Part shown: positions 1 through 8,143 of the stretch, one piece after another | How the letters are laid out: the number at the start of each line of letters is the position of its first letter | Position numbering within the stretch: position 1 is the first letter of the stretch | Assembly (NCBI RefSeq): GCF_042643145.1 | Contig: NZ_JBHRSA010000015.1 | Location: 7,748 to 71,747 of the forward strand | Reading direction: 5' to 3' | From: Virgibacillus_O xinjiangensis | GTDB taxonomy: Bacteria; Bacillota; Bacilli; Bacillales; Amphibacillaceae | DNA length: 64,000 bases | The notes under the pieces: model-generated | Database searches by the model: none | What the model saw: only the letters and a program-made list of their open reading frames with translations | What the model was told of the DNA's origin: nothing | Translations under genes and position numbers: made by a program

Positions 1-476
1 TCGTCATCAGCAAAGCCAGAAAGGGAACGTATGTCACCGAGTTCACGGATGAAGACTTGGCAGAAATCATTGAGCTTCGTACTTTGATGGAAGCACATGC
101 CTTTCAGGATGCCTTGCCAGAACTAGGAAGAGAACACTTCGCCAAACTGTCAGAAATACTGGATGAGATGAAAACTGCTGCCGGAAAGGGGAAATGGGGG
201 GACCTGTTCGATCTCGACATGAAACTTCACGGCTATATCGTCAATCAATCCGGAAATTCACGGATCATTCGTATCTATGAATCCATCCAGGTACAGATTC
301 GTGCCTATCTCGTCCACTTGGATCAATACTATTCCAGTCCGCATTCCTTTTATGCGGAGCACAGGGAGCTGGTGGATGCCCTGAAGACAAAAGATCCACA
401 GAAGGTCAATCGCAGTGTAAGGGATCATATTTCCTATGTGGAGGAAAAGCTGCTGCAGACGAAACAGAAACAATAA
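1..476 (+). CDS. GntR-family regulator, FCD domain, 5' truncated by window edge
   Basis: The reading frame is open from base 3 and ends at 476, so only the C-terminal part is present. The first residues (KGTYVTEFTDEDLAEIIELR) are the end of a winged-helix wing followed by the start of the all-helical FCD ligand-binding domain of the FadR/GntR type; the family is recognised from the wing-to-FCD junction and from the helical pattern with spaced His/Asp residues. It sits 19 bases ahead of the catabolic genes on the same strand, so I infer that it regulates them. The ligand is unknown, and the DNA-binding domain lies outside the window. Confidence 0.8.
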   Translation, partial: VISKARKGTYVTEFTDEDLAEIIELRTLMEAHAFQDALPELGREHFAKLSEILDEMKTAAGKGKWGDLFDLDMKLHGYIVNQSGNSRIIRIYESIQVQIRAYLVHLDQYYSSPHSFYAEHRELVDALKTKDPQKVNRSVRDHISYVEEKLLQTKQKQ

Positions 477-495
477 TTTGTGAGGGAGGCTGCAT

Positions 496-1851
496 ATGAT
501 GACAAAACAGTTCGCCAATGTGAGGACAGAACTGCCGGGTCCAAAAGCAAAGGAGCTTCTGGACAGGAGGCATGCCATTGTACCCGATGCCGTTAGTTAC
601 GGAGCCCCGACATTTGTCCATAAGGCAAAAGGTGCATTGCTTGAAGATGTGGATGGAAATACTTTCATCGATTTCGCCGGCGCCATCGGGACCATTAACG
701 CGGGACACAGCCATGAGACGGTGACAAATGCATTGAAAGATCAAGTCGATCGTTATATTCATACAGGGTTCAATGTCATGATGTATGATCCTTATATTGA
801 ATTGGCAGAGAAAATTGCCAAACTAGCCCCGGGGGCTTTTGAAAAAAAAGTCATGTTCCTGAACAGTGGTGCAGAAGCAGTGGAGAATGCCGTCAAACTG
901 GCCAGGAAATACACGAAGCGCCAGGCTGTTGTTTCCTTTGCCGGCGGCTTTCATGGACGCACATTGATGACGATGTCATTAACAGGGAAGGTGAAGCCGT
1001 TCAAATACGAGTACGGCCCATTTGCCCCTGAAGTCTATAAAGCAGCCTACCCTTATCATTACCGCCGGCCGGAGGGGATGAGCAAACAGGCCTATAGCCG
1101 ACATCTCTTGGAGGAACTGGAAAAGTTCTTCATCAGCCATGTAGATCCGAGCCTGGTAGCGGCCGTGATTATGGAACCTGTGCAAGGAGAAAGCGGTTTT
1201 ATCGTTCCTGATAAAGAATTTGTCCAAGGAGTGAAGAGACTCTGTGAAAAACACGGTATTCTGATGATTGCGGATGAGATTCAGACCGGTTTTGGCCGGA
1301 CGGGTAAATATTTTGCCATGGAACACTTTGATGTTGAACCTGATTTGATTACCATTTCCAAATCCATGGCAGCGGGTCTGCCGATCAGCGGAATCATCGG
1401 CCGCAAGGAAATCATGGATTCGCCGGGCAGCGGAGAACTTGGCGGAACGTATTGCGGAAGCCCGCTTGGCTGTCGGGCCGGTCTCGCTGTTCTAGAAATC
1501 ATGGAGAAGGAGCGGATCAACGACCGGGCTGAAACGATCGGCCGCCAAGTGATGGACCGTTTTAGGCACCTCTATGAAAAGTTCGAGGCTGTCGGTGATT
1601 ATCGGGGACTTGGTGCCATGTGTGCCATGGAATTTGTCAAAGACCGGGATACGAAAGAGCCGGATAAGCAGCTGACCAATGAAATTTTCAAGGAAGCATA
1701 CAGCAGGGGCCTCATTTCCATGAAGGCGGGGGTTTATGACAATGTCATCCGATTGTTGATGCCGCTCGTGATTACAGATGAACAATTACAGGAAGGACTC
1801 GATATTTTGGAGGAATCGGTGGAAGCAGTACTTGCTCCCGCCAAAAATTAA
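496..1851 (+). CDS. gabT: 4-aminobutyrate aminotransferase-like class III aminotransferase
   Basis: PLP-dependent class III (omega) aminotransferase of 451 residues, full length for the family. The sequence shows the FIDFAGAIGTINAGHSH region, the NSGAEAVENAVK phosphate-binding region and the PLP lysine in LITISKSMAAGLP (about Lys289), with the DEIQTGFGRTG stretch before it. It resembles Bacillus GabT closely, so GABA plus 2-oxoglutarate to succinate semialdehyde plus glutamate is the first guess. The next gene is a succinate-semialdehyde-type dehydrogenase, which agrees. Start chosen at the first of two adjacent ATGs, 6 bases after GGGAGG. The wider cluster leaves open another omega-amino substrate, such as diaminobutyrate. 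Confidence 0.85.
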   Translation: MMTKQFANVRTELPGPKAKELLDRRHAIVPDAVSYGAPTFVHKAKGALLEDVDGNTFIDFAGAIGTINAGHSHETVTNALKDQVDRYIHTGFNVMMYDPYIELAEKIAKLAPGAFEKKVMFLNSGAEAVENAVKLARKYTKRQAVVSFAGGFHGRTLMTMSLTGKVKPFKYEYGPFAPEVYKAAYPYHYRRPEGMSKQAYSRHLLEELEKFFISHVDPSLVAAVIMEPVQGESGFIVPDKEFVQGVKRLCEKHGILMIADEIQTGFGRTGKYFAMEHFDVEPDLITISKSMAAGLPISGIIGRKEIMDSPGSGELGGTYCGSPLGCRAGLAVLEIMEKERINDRAETIGRQVMDRFRHLYEKFEAVGDYRGLGAMCAMEFVKDRDTKEPDKQLTNEIFKEAYSRGLISMKAGVYDNVIRLLMPLVITDEQLQEGLDILEESVEAVLAPAKN

Positions 1852-1883
1852 TAAAACTAGCAATAAGGATGGGAGGGGCATAT

Positions 1884-3314
1884 ATGACAAAATATCTGAT
1901 GTATGTAGATGGACAATGGACTGGTAATGAACTGGAAACGATGGATGTCGTCAACCCGGCAAATGGCGAAGTGATAGGGACGGTTCCATATGGCGGGGAA
2001 AAGGAAGCCCGGAAGGCCATCGAGGCGGCTCACAGGGCTTTCTCCTCCTGGTCCGCTCTTACGGCTTATGAGCGGGCAGGATATTTGAAAAAGCTTCAGG
2101 AACTAATGCTCGAAAATGAGGATGATCTGGCAGAAACAATGACATTGGAGATGGGAAAACCGATCAAGGAGTCGCGTGGGGAGGTAAAATATGCTGCCTC
2201 CTTCCTGGAATGGTTTGCTGAAGAAGGGAAACGGGTGTATGGGGAAACCATCCCTTCCCATTTAAACGGAAAACGTCTGCAGGTTTGGAAAAAGCCTGTC
2301 GGGGTAGTCGGAGCAATTACTCCTTGGAATTTTCCTGCAGCGATGCTGACGCGAAAAATCGGTCCTGCTCTCGCAGCAGGCTGTCCGGTTATTATGAAGC
2401 CTTCCAGGGAAAGCCCGCTGACAGCAGTGAAATTGACGGAGCTCTGTGAGAAGGCAGGCTTTCCAAAAGGTGTCGTGAACCTGGTGACTGGTTCTTCTTC
2501 TGGAATTGCCGGTGAATTGATGCAAAATGAGAAAGTACGGAAAATCACCTTCACCGGATCTACGGAAATTGGCAAAAAGCTGATCAGACAGAGTGCGGAT
2601 CAGGTGAAGAAATTATCCTTGGAACTGGGTGGGCACGCGCCGATCTTAGTGATGGATGATGCGGATATCGATAAGGCGGTAAAGGGAGTTGTCGCCTCTA
2701 AATTCCGTAATGCTGGGCAAACTTGCATTTGCGGCAACCGGATTTTTGTCCAATCCGGCATCTACGATGAATTTGTCCAAAAGTTTTCCAAGGAAGTAGA
2801 GAAGCTGAGAGTAGGAGATGGCCTGAATACGGAGACAGATATCGGTCCATTGATCAATAAGGACGGCCTTGATAAAGTTGCCAGACATGTGGAAGATGCT
2901 GCCGGCAAAGGAGCAAAAGTGGTGATCGGCGGAAAGCCCCTTGCTGATAAGAACGGCATGTATTATACACCGACTGTCATGGCGGATGTCACAACAGATA
3001 TGGTGATGATGCAAGAAGAAACATTCGGTCCGGTTGCACCGGTCATGAAAGTGGAAAGCGACGAAGAAGCGGTCACCCTTGCCAATCATACACCATATGG
3101 TCTTGCTGCCTATGTATTCTCTGAAAATGTCGCCAGAGGCATGAAAATCATTGAACAGCTCGACTATGGAATTGTGGGCTGGAATGACGGGGCGCCATCC
3201 GCCGCGCAGGTACCTTTCGGCGGTATGAAAGAAAGCGGAATCGGTAGAGAAGGCGGTCATGAAGGAATGGATGCCTTCATTGAATCCCAATATGTTTCTA
3301 TTGGTGTGGACTGA
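1884..3314 (+). CDS. gabD: NAD(P)-dependent succinate-semialdehyde dehydrogenase-like ALDH
   Basis: Aldehyde dehydrogenase of 476 residues that should oxidise the semialdehyde produced by the preceding aminotransferase (succinate semialdehyde to succinate if the substrate is GABA). Visible motifs: TPWNFP with the oxyanion Asn (about 149), the catalytic Glu in LELGG (about 247) and the nucleophile Cys in GQTCICGNR (about 281). An upstream in-frame ATG at 1869 is rejected because GGGAGG lies between it and the ATG at 1884, which has normal spacing. It forms an operon with gabT (32 bases apart) and the Rid gene. Substrate could equally be aspartate semialdehyde or a hydroxylated analogue. Confidence 0.85.
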   Translation: MTKYLMYVDGQWTGNELETMDVVNPANGEVIGTVPYGGEKEARKAIEAAHRAFSSWSALTAYERAGYLKKLQELMLENEDDLAETMTLEMGKPIKESRGEVKYAASFLEWFAEEGKRVYGETIPSHLNGKRLQVWKKPVGVVGAITPWNFPAAMLTRKIGPALAAGCPVIMKPSRESPLTAVKLTELCEKAGFPKGVVNLVTGSSSGIAGELMQNEKVRKITFTGSTEIGKKLIRQSADQVKKLSLELGGHAPILVMDDADIDKAVKGVVASKFRNAGQTCICGNRIFVQSGIYDEFVQKFSKEVEKLRVGDGLNTETDIGPLINKDGLDKVARHVEDAAGKGAKVVIGGKPLADKNGMYYTPTVMADVTTDMVMMQEETFGPVAPVMKVESDEEAVTLANHTPYGLAAYVFSENVARGMKIIEQLDYGIVGWNDGAPSAAQVPFGGMKESGIGREGGHEGMDAFIESQYVSIGVD

Positions 3315-3338
3315 TTTTCCAAGAAGGGATGTGGGCCA

Positions 3339-3725
3339 ATGAAGAAAAGAATCCAGACGGATAACGCTCCTGCACCGACAGGGCCTTACTCCCAGGCCAT
3401 ATTGGAAGGTGGATTCGTATTTATCTCCGGACAGGACGGAATCCACCCTAATGGTGAATCAGCGGGAGAAACGATAGCCTTGCAGACGGAAGCGGCATTG
3501 AGAAACATTGAAAGTATTTTAAAGGAGGCTGGCGGCAGCCTGGAGAATCTAGTGTTTGTCACATGCCATTTGGATGATTTGACAGAAGAAAAGGCGAATG
3601 AATTCAACCAAGCTTATCGGAAGTACTTCAACCAAGTGGAGAAGAAACCGGCAAGGATTACCGTCGGGAGCCAGCTGCTTGACGGGAAGGTGGAAATAAC
3701 AGCCATCGCCTCCATTGATCGGTGA
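3339..3725 (+). CDS. RidA/YjgF family enamine-imine deaminase
   Basis: Small Rid-family protein of 128 residues, the usual size. The N-terminal APAPTGPYSQAI signature, the FISGQDGIHPNGE stretch and the C-terminal ARITVG stretch are typical. Family members hydrolyse reactive enamine/imine intermediates released by PLP-dependent dehydratases. It is encoded two genes before a threonine-dehydratase-like enzyme in the same operon, so it most likely clears that enzyme's product. It ends 13 bases before the next start. Confidence 0.88.
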   Translation: MKKRIQTDNAPAPTGPYSQAILEGGFVFISGQDGIHPNGESAGETIALQTEAALRNIESILKEAGGSLENLVFVTCHLDDLTEEKANEFNQAYRKYFNQVEKKPARITVGSQLLDGKVEITAIASIDR

Positions 3726-3738
3726 GGAGGGGTTTGTT

Positions 3739-4935
3739 ATGGCCAATACTGGCACGACAATGAAAGAGAGAGCCCAGGCTATCCTAAAGGAGCTGTCGAT
3801 ATGGCGCCGCCACTTGCACCAGTTTCCAGAGCTCAGTTTTTCTGAATACAAGACATCCGATTTTATTGCTGGAATACTGGAAAAGATTCCAGGGATGCAG
3901 GTGGAGCGGAATGCGGGGTATCCGACAGCAGTCCTTGGAACTTTATCCTCCGGTGACGGCCCTGTGGTTGCCATGAGAGCCGACATGGACGCCTTGCCGA
4001 TCCAAGAAGAAAATGTGACGGATTATCGATCCAGGGAGAAAGGCGTAATGCATGCCTGTGGTCATGATGCACACACTGCGATCGTCCTGGGGGCTGCCCA
4101 TCTGCTGAGTACTTGTTTTGAAGAGGAGAAGTTGAAAGGAACGGTGAAATTCATCTTTCAGCCTGCAGAGGAACGGGCAGATGACACGGGGACCACTGGT
4201 GCACCATATATGTTGGAACACGGCGTCCTGGATGATGTGAAAGCAGTTTTCGCTCTCCATATGGATCCCGAGCATCCGTATGGAAAGATAAAGCTCCATG
4301 ACGGGTTCAGTATGGCCAATGTGGATGTGTTCCGGGCGAGAATCAAAGGAACCGGCGGACACGGGGCTTATCCGCATCTTGGCAGCGACCCTGTCTGGAT
4401 GCTCGGCAATGTACTCCAAGCTGTATACGGGATTACAGGTAGGCATGTGTCCTCTTTGGAGTCAGCTGTCATCAGTATTGGCAGCCTGGAAGCTGGCTCA
4501 GCCAGCAATGTCATTCCCGCTGAAGTGGAAATAGGTGGGACCATCCGCACTTATAAGCCGGAGATCCGCACAAAGACACATGAGGAGCTTCGCCGAGCTT
4601 TCTCAATTGCTGAATCATTGGGAGGGGAGGCAGAGCTGGAAATCACAGCGGAGGATCCTGCTTTATACAATTCTCCAGAGGTGAACCGGGAGATTGAAAG
4701 GGCGATCCACCACCTTTTTCCTGACTTCGACGTGCTGGATCAGCCATTCGGCATGGGAGGGGAGGACTTCGCCCATATGGCACGGGCAATTCCCGGGGCC
4801 ATGTTTTTCCTAGGATGCCGGCCGGAAGCGCACCGTGTGCGGCATCTTCACACACCTATTTTTGATATCGATGAGCAGAGCCTTGTCGCAGGAACCGCGA
4901 TATTGGCGGAGACTGCCAGGCAGTTTGTGAAATGA
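3739..4935 (+). CDS. M20 family amidohydrolase (N-acyl amino acid hydrolase type)
   Basis: Metallo-amidohydrolase of 398 residues from the M20 family (hippurate / N-acetyl-amino acid / IAA-amino acid hydrolase branch). Metal-binding and catalytic motifs are visible: RADMDALP, HACGHDAH, PAEE and the late GGEDFA. A lid/dimerisation domain lies between about residues 190 and 300. No signal peptide, so cytoplasmic. The ATG at 3739 is preferred over an earlier ATT/ATG because GAGGAGG sits 8 bases upstream. Within this cluster it would remove an acyl group from an amino acid to release the substrate for the aminotransferases. The acyl group and amino acid cannot be told from sequence. Confidence 0.85.
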   Translation: MANTGTTMKERAQAILKELSIWRRHLHQFPELSFSEYKTSDFIAGILEKIPGMQVERNAGYPTAVLGTLSSGDGPVVAMRADMDALPIQEENVTDYRSREKGVMHACGHDAHTAIVLGAAHLLSTCFEEEKLKGTVKFIFQPAEERADDTGTTGAPYMLEHGVLDDVKAVFALHMDPEHPYGKIKLHDGFSMANVDVFRARIKGTGGHGAYPHLGSDPVWMLGNVLQAVYGITGRHVSSLESAVISIGSLEAGSASNVIPAEVEIGGTIRTYKPEIRTKTHEELRRAFSIAESLGGEAELEITAEDPALYNSPEVNREIERAIHHLFPDFDVLDQPFGMGGEDFAHMARAIPGAMFFLGCRPEAHRVRHLHTPIFDIDEQSLVAGTAILAETARQFVK

Positions 4936-4948
4936 GAGGAGGAACAGC

Positions 4949-5923
4949 ATGCCGCAGCCAATAACACAGAGGGATGTCTGGAAGGCACGCAACAGGATAG
5001 CCTCCATCGTCAAAAAAACACCACTCATTCATTCTCCTGGTTTATCGGAACTTAGTGGTGCCCATGTATATTTGAAGCTGGAAAATCTGACAGTGACCGG
5101 CTCCTTCAAAATCAGAGGTGCGGCAAATAAAATCCTGACCCTTTCCCGGGAGCAAAGAGAGCGGGGGATCACCACGTTCTCCACCGGGAATTTCGGCATG
5201 AGTGTAGCTTATATGGCAAAAAGGTTAGGGATACCGGCAACCATCTGCATCTCTGAGCGAGTTCCGCCTGCGAAGGTGAAAGTGCTGAGGGATGCTGGTG
5301 CCACATTGGAGATATACGGTAAATCACAGGATGAAGCGGAGAAGAGGAGCTATCAGCTGGAAAAGGAACATGGGTGGGCGGTGATCCATCCATTTGATGA
5401 CCAGGACATCATTGCCGGCCAAGGCACGATGGGACTGGAAGTGCTGGAAGAGCTGCCAGAAACAGATATGGTAGTTGCAGGCCTTTCTGGTGGTGGGCTG
5501 CATGCCGGACTCGGCACTGCTCTGAAGGCGGCGGACCCAGCTCTATCCCTGCTGGGTGCTTCTACAGAAAAAGGGCCGGCCATGCTTGCGAGCATCCGTG
5601 CCGGAAAGCCGGTCACGGTTCAAGAGCATGACACACTGGCAGACAGTCTGCTCGGTGGAATAGGGCTTGATAACAGATATACCTTCAAGCTTGTCCAGCA
5701 ATATGTCGATGATATTCTGTTGATCAGTGAGCAGGAAATTACCCAAGGCATGTCCTATATGTTTCATCACCATCGAATGATAATCGAGGGGGCTGCTGCT
5801 GCTGGCATAGGCGCTTTGCTGAATCAACGTTTCGAAACTGGATCGAATGTGGTGATGATTATCAGTGGGGGGAGTGTCGATGCGAAAACAGTGATGGATC
5901 TTGCTGCAAAGCATAAAGGATGA
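4949..5923 (+). CDS. Threonine/serine dehydratase-like PLP enzyme (EutB-like)
   Basis: Fold-type II PLP enzyme of 324 residues without an ACT regulatory domain. The PLP lysine is in TGSFKIRGA (about Lys54) and the phosphate-binding glycine loop is GLSGGGLHAG (about 173-182). It belongs to the threonine dehydratase/serine racemase/hydroxyaspartate dehydratase family; the biosynthetic-type threonine deaminase of this organism appears separately at 44169, so this copy is catabolic. The neighbourhood (aminotransferase, ALDH, Rid, amidohydrolase) recalls the EutB dehydratase of hydroxyectoine use, which acts on hydroxyaspartate, but that is inference. Starts 13 bases after the amidohydrolase stop with GAGGAGG. 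Confidence 0.78.
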   Translation: MPQPITQRDVWKARNRIASIVKKTPLIHSPGLSELSGAHVYLKLENLTVTGSFKIRGAANKILTLSREQRERGITTFSTGNFGMSVAYMAKRLGIPATICISERVPPAKVKVLRDAGATLEIYGKSQDEAEKRSYQLEKEHGWAVIHPFDDQDIIAGQGTMGLEVLEELPETDMVVAGLSGGGLHAGLGTALKAADPALSLLGASTEKGPAMLASIRAGKPVTVQEHDTLADSLLGGIGLDNRYTFKLVQQYVDDILLISEQEITQGMSYMFHHHRMIIEGAAAAGIGALLNQRFETGSNVVMIISGGSVDAKTVMDLAAKHKG

Positions 5924-5986
5924 ACGGAATGGGCGGGCATGTGAAACAACCAGAGGGTAGATGGTCATAACAGAGGATGAATAAGC

Positions 5987-6051
5987 AGGTGAACATGGTG
6001 GGGCACAGAACGGCATATCAGCATCAGCCTGATGTACCAGCAGGTTCACCT
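5987..6051 (+). repeat. 8-bp perfect inverted repeat between the two halves of the cluster
   Basis: AGGTGAAC at 5987-5994 is matched by GTTCACCT at 6044-6051, with a smaller nested repeat (ATCAG/CTGAT) between them. It lies in the 181-base gap between the dehydratase and dat genes, the only sizeable gap in the cluster. It may be a weak terminator, an RNA stability hairpin or an operator. No long T run follows. Confidence 0.4.
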
Positions 6052-6104
6052 CTTTCCTCTCCTCATGGCAACCCATGTCCCTGTCAGAAAAGGAGGCAGA
6101 CCAT

Positions 6105-6953
6105 ATGAGTAAAATTCTAGTGGATGATCAGATTATCGACCGGAAGAACTTGATCGACATTGAAGACCGCGGCTACCAGTTCGGTGATGGGGTCTATGAA
6201 GTGATCGGTGTCTATGAAGGTAGACCGTTCATGATGGATGAACATCTCGAGCGATTGCAGCGGAGTGCTAAAGAAGTTCAGTTGAAGCTTCCATATAGTA
6301 TGGTGGAATTACGAAACTTGTTGAATCAATTGGTGAAAGCCAACCATCTGGATGAAGGAATCATCTATCTGCAGGTGACTCGCGGGGCTGCATCCCGCTG
6401 GCATGAATTTCCTGGTGAAGATGTCCAGCCTAAGACGATCGCCTATACACGGGCGGAGGAGCGTATGACAGAGGTGGAGGATCAAGGGGGCCATGCCGTG
6501 CTGACGGAAGATATCCGCTGGCTTCGCTGTGATATCAAGACACTGAACCTGCTTCCCAATGTGCTAGCTAAACAGGAAGCAAAGAAAAACGGCGCTGTCG
6601 AAGCCATATTGCATCGCGGTGAAACCGTTACAGAAGCGAGTGCTTCCAATGTGTTCATCGTGAAAAACGGAGAACTCTTCACCCACCCGGCCAACAACCA
6701 CATCTTGAACGGCATCACCAGGCAGAAGGTCCTGGAGTTATGCAGGAAAAACAATCTGCCCGTCCATGAACAGACCTTTACTGTGAAAGATCTGCTTGCA
6801 GCTGATGAGGTGTTTGTTACCGCCACCAAGTCGGATATTATTCCGATCCTGGAAGTAGACGGGAAACAAATCGGTTCCGGCAAGCCGGGCAATATCACTG
6901 CGAAAATCCTCCAGGAATTCCGCAGTTTGATCTACGAGCTCGTAAACGCCTGA
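6105..6953 (+). CDS. dat: D-amino acid aminotransferase
   Basis: Fold-type IV PLP aminotransferase of 282 residues, the same length as the Bacillus D-amino acid transaminase. All hallmark residues are in register: Tyr31 in GDGVYEV, the carboxylate-binding Arg98 and His100 in SRWHEFP, and the PLP lysine at 145 in DIKTLNLL. It interconverts D-alanine, D-aspartate or D-glutamate with their keto acids. The ATG at 6105 has AAAGGAGG 9 bases upstream, so an earlier in-frame start at 6075 is rejected. It starts a tight three-gene group with a racemase and a beta-decarboxylating dehydrogenase. Confidence 0.92.
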   Translation: MSKILVDDQIIDRKNLIDIEDRGYQFGDGVYEVIGVYEGRPFMMDEHLERLQRSAKEVQLKLPYSMVELRNLLNQLVKANHLDEGIIYLQVTRGAASRWHEFPGEDVQPKTIAYTRAEERMTEVEDQGGHAVLTEDIRWLRCDIKTLNLLPNVLAKQEAKKNGAVEAILHRGETVTEASASNVFIVKNGELFTHPANNHILNGITRQKVLELCRKNNLPVHEQTFTVKDLLAADEVFVTATKSDIIPILEVDGKQIGSGKPGNITAKILQEFRSLIYELVNA

Positions 6954-6982
6954 AGATAAAATCAGAGGGATGGGGGGCTTTG

Positions 6983-8143
6983 ATGGTGTTATCCCAGCAT
7001 CTCACCGGCAGCCCGACAGAAGCCATTGTCCACCTGCATAAATATCATGAAAACGTGAAGAAGGTTAAAAAACACCTCCATCAAACATGGTTGATGGCAG
7101 TAGTGAAGACGAATGCCTATGGCCATGGAGTTGTCCAAATCAGCAAAGAAGCAGTCAAAGCAGGAGCCGACCGCCTGGGGGTGAGCTCGGTGGCAGAAGG
7201 AGTCCTGCTAAGGAAAGAAGGAATACGGATACCTATCCAAATCCTTGGGGCGATTCCTGGCACACTGGCTGACGATGCAGTGGCATATGATCTGATCGGT
7301 TCCATTTCCACCAAAGAGCAGGCCCTTGCTTTCAGTAAGGCAGCCGTCCGCCACCGGAAATGGGGGCATGTTCATTTAAAGATTGACACAGGTCTTCACC
7401 GATTTGGTGTACCCCCGGAAGAAGCGCATGATTTCCTGGAGGAGTGCAGAGGTTTGCCGAATTTATACTGGGAGGGTGTCTACACGCATTTTTCCCATGC
7501 AGATGATGGAGATTGGCAGCGGACGGAAAGTCAGTATGAAAAATTTCTGCAGACCATTCAAGCATTGGAGGAGAAGGGGTGGGCCTTCCCTGTGCGGCAT
7601 GCAGGAGGTTCCACCATTATGCTGGAAAGGCAGGATATGTACCTGGACATGGTGCGGCCGGGTATCTCATTGTTTGGCTATCCACCGGCTGCCCGCCAGC
7701 GCTCCATCCTTGACCTTGAACCCGTAATGGAAGTGAAAACGCGGATCCTGCAGCTGCATGATCTTTCGGCTCAGACATCGATCGGATACGGTGGAAGTTA
7801 TACCTGTCCCTCCCGCCGTAAGATAGCTGTTGTTCCTGTCGGTCACGGGGACGGTTATGCCAGGAGTCTTTCCAATCGTGGACAGATGATCGTACGGGGG
7901 CAGCGCGCAGGAATTGTCGGCACCATTTCTCTCGATCAGACCTTCCTGGATGTCACGGACATTTCCGGAGTATGTGAAGGAGATGAAGTCATACTGATCG
8001 GACGGCAGCATGAAGAGCAGATTACCGCATACGAAGTCGCTGAGTGGATGGATAGTATTACAGACGAAGCACTGGCAAGTCTCAAAGAACGAATTCCTCG
8101 CGTCTATTCAGACATGGATACAGGAAAGGAGAATTGGAAGTGA
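6983..8143 (+). CDS. alr: Alanine racemase family protein
   Basis: PLP-dependent racemase of 386 residues (TIM barrel plus C-terminal beta domain). The PLP lysine is in VVKTNAYGHG (about Lys42) and the catalytic Tyr in TSIGYGG (about Tyr269); VRPGISLFGY and VGHGDGY are typical. The N terminus is more diverged than in housekeeping alanine racemases. Being placed between dat and a malate-type dehydrogenase in a catabolic operon suggests conversion of an L-amino acid into the D-form consumed by Dat, rather than cell wall supply. Start ATG at 6983 follows a GGGGGG site; its stop overlaps the next gene's GTG. Confidence 0.85.
   Translation: MVLSQHLTGSPTEAIVHLHKYHENVKKVKKHLHQTWLMAVVKTNAYGHGVVQISKEAVKAGADRLGVSSVAEGVLLRKEGIRIPIQILGAIPGTLADDAVAYDLIGSISTKEQALAFSKAAVRHRKWGHVHLKIDTGLHRFGVPPEEAHDFLEECRGLPNLYWEGVYTHFSHADDGDWQRTESQYEKFLQTIQALEEKGWAFPVRHAGGSTIMLERQDMYLDMVRPGISLFGYPPAARQRSILDLEPVMEVKTRILQLHDLSAQTSIGYGGSYTCPSRRKIAVVPVGHGDGYARSLSNRGQMIVRGQRAGIVGTISLDQTFLDVTDISGVCEGDEVILIGRQHEEQITAYEVAEWMDSITDEALASLKERIPRVYSDMDTGKENWK

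Noticed and set aside
496..5923. Firm naming of the cluster as a hydroxyectoine pathway (doe/eut symbols)
   Set aside because: The ring-opening hydrolase is not in view and the aminotransferase looks closest to GabT, so the idea is kept only as a finding.
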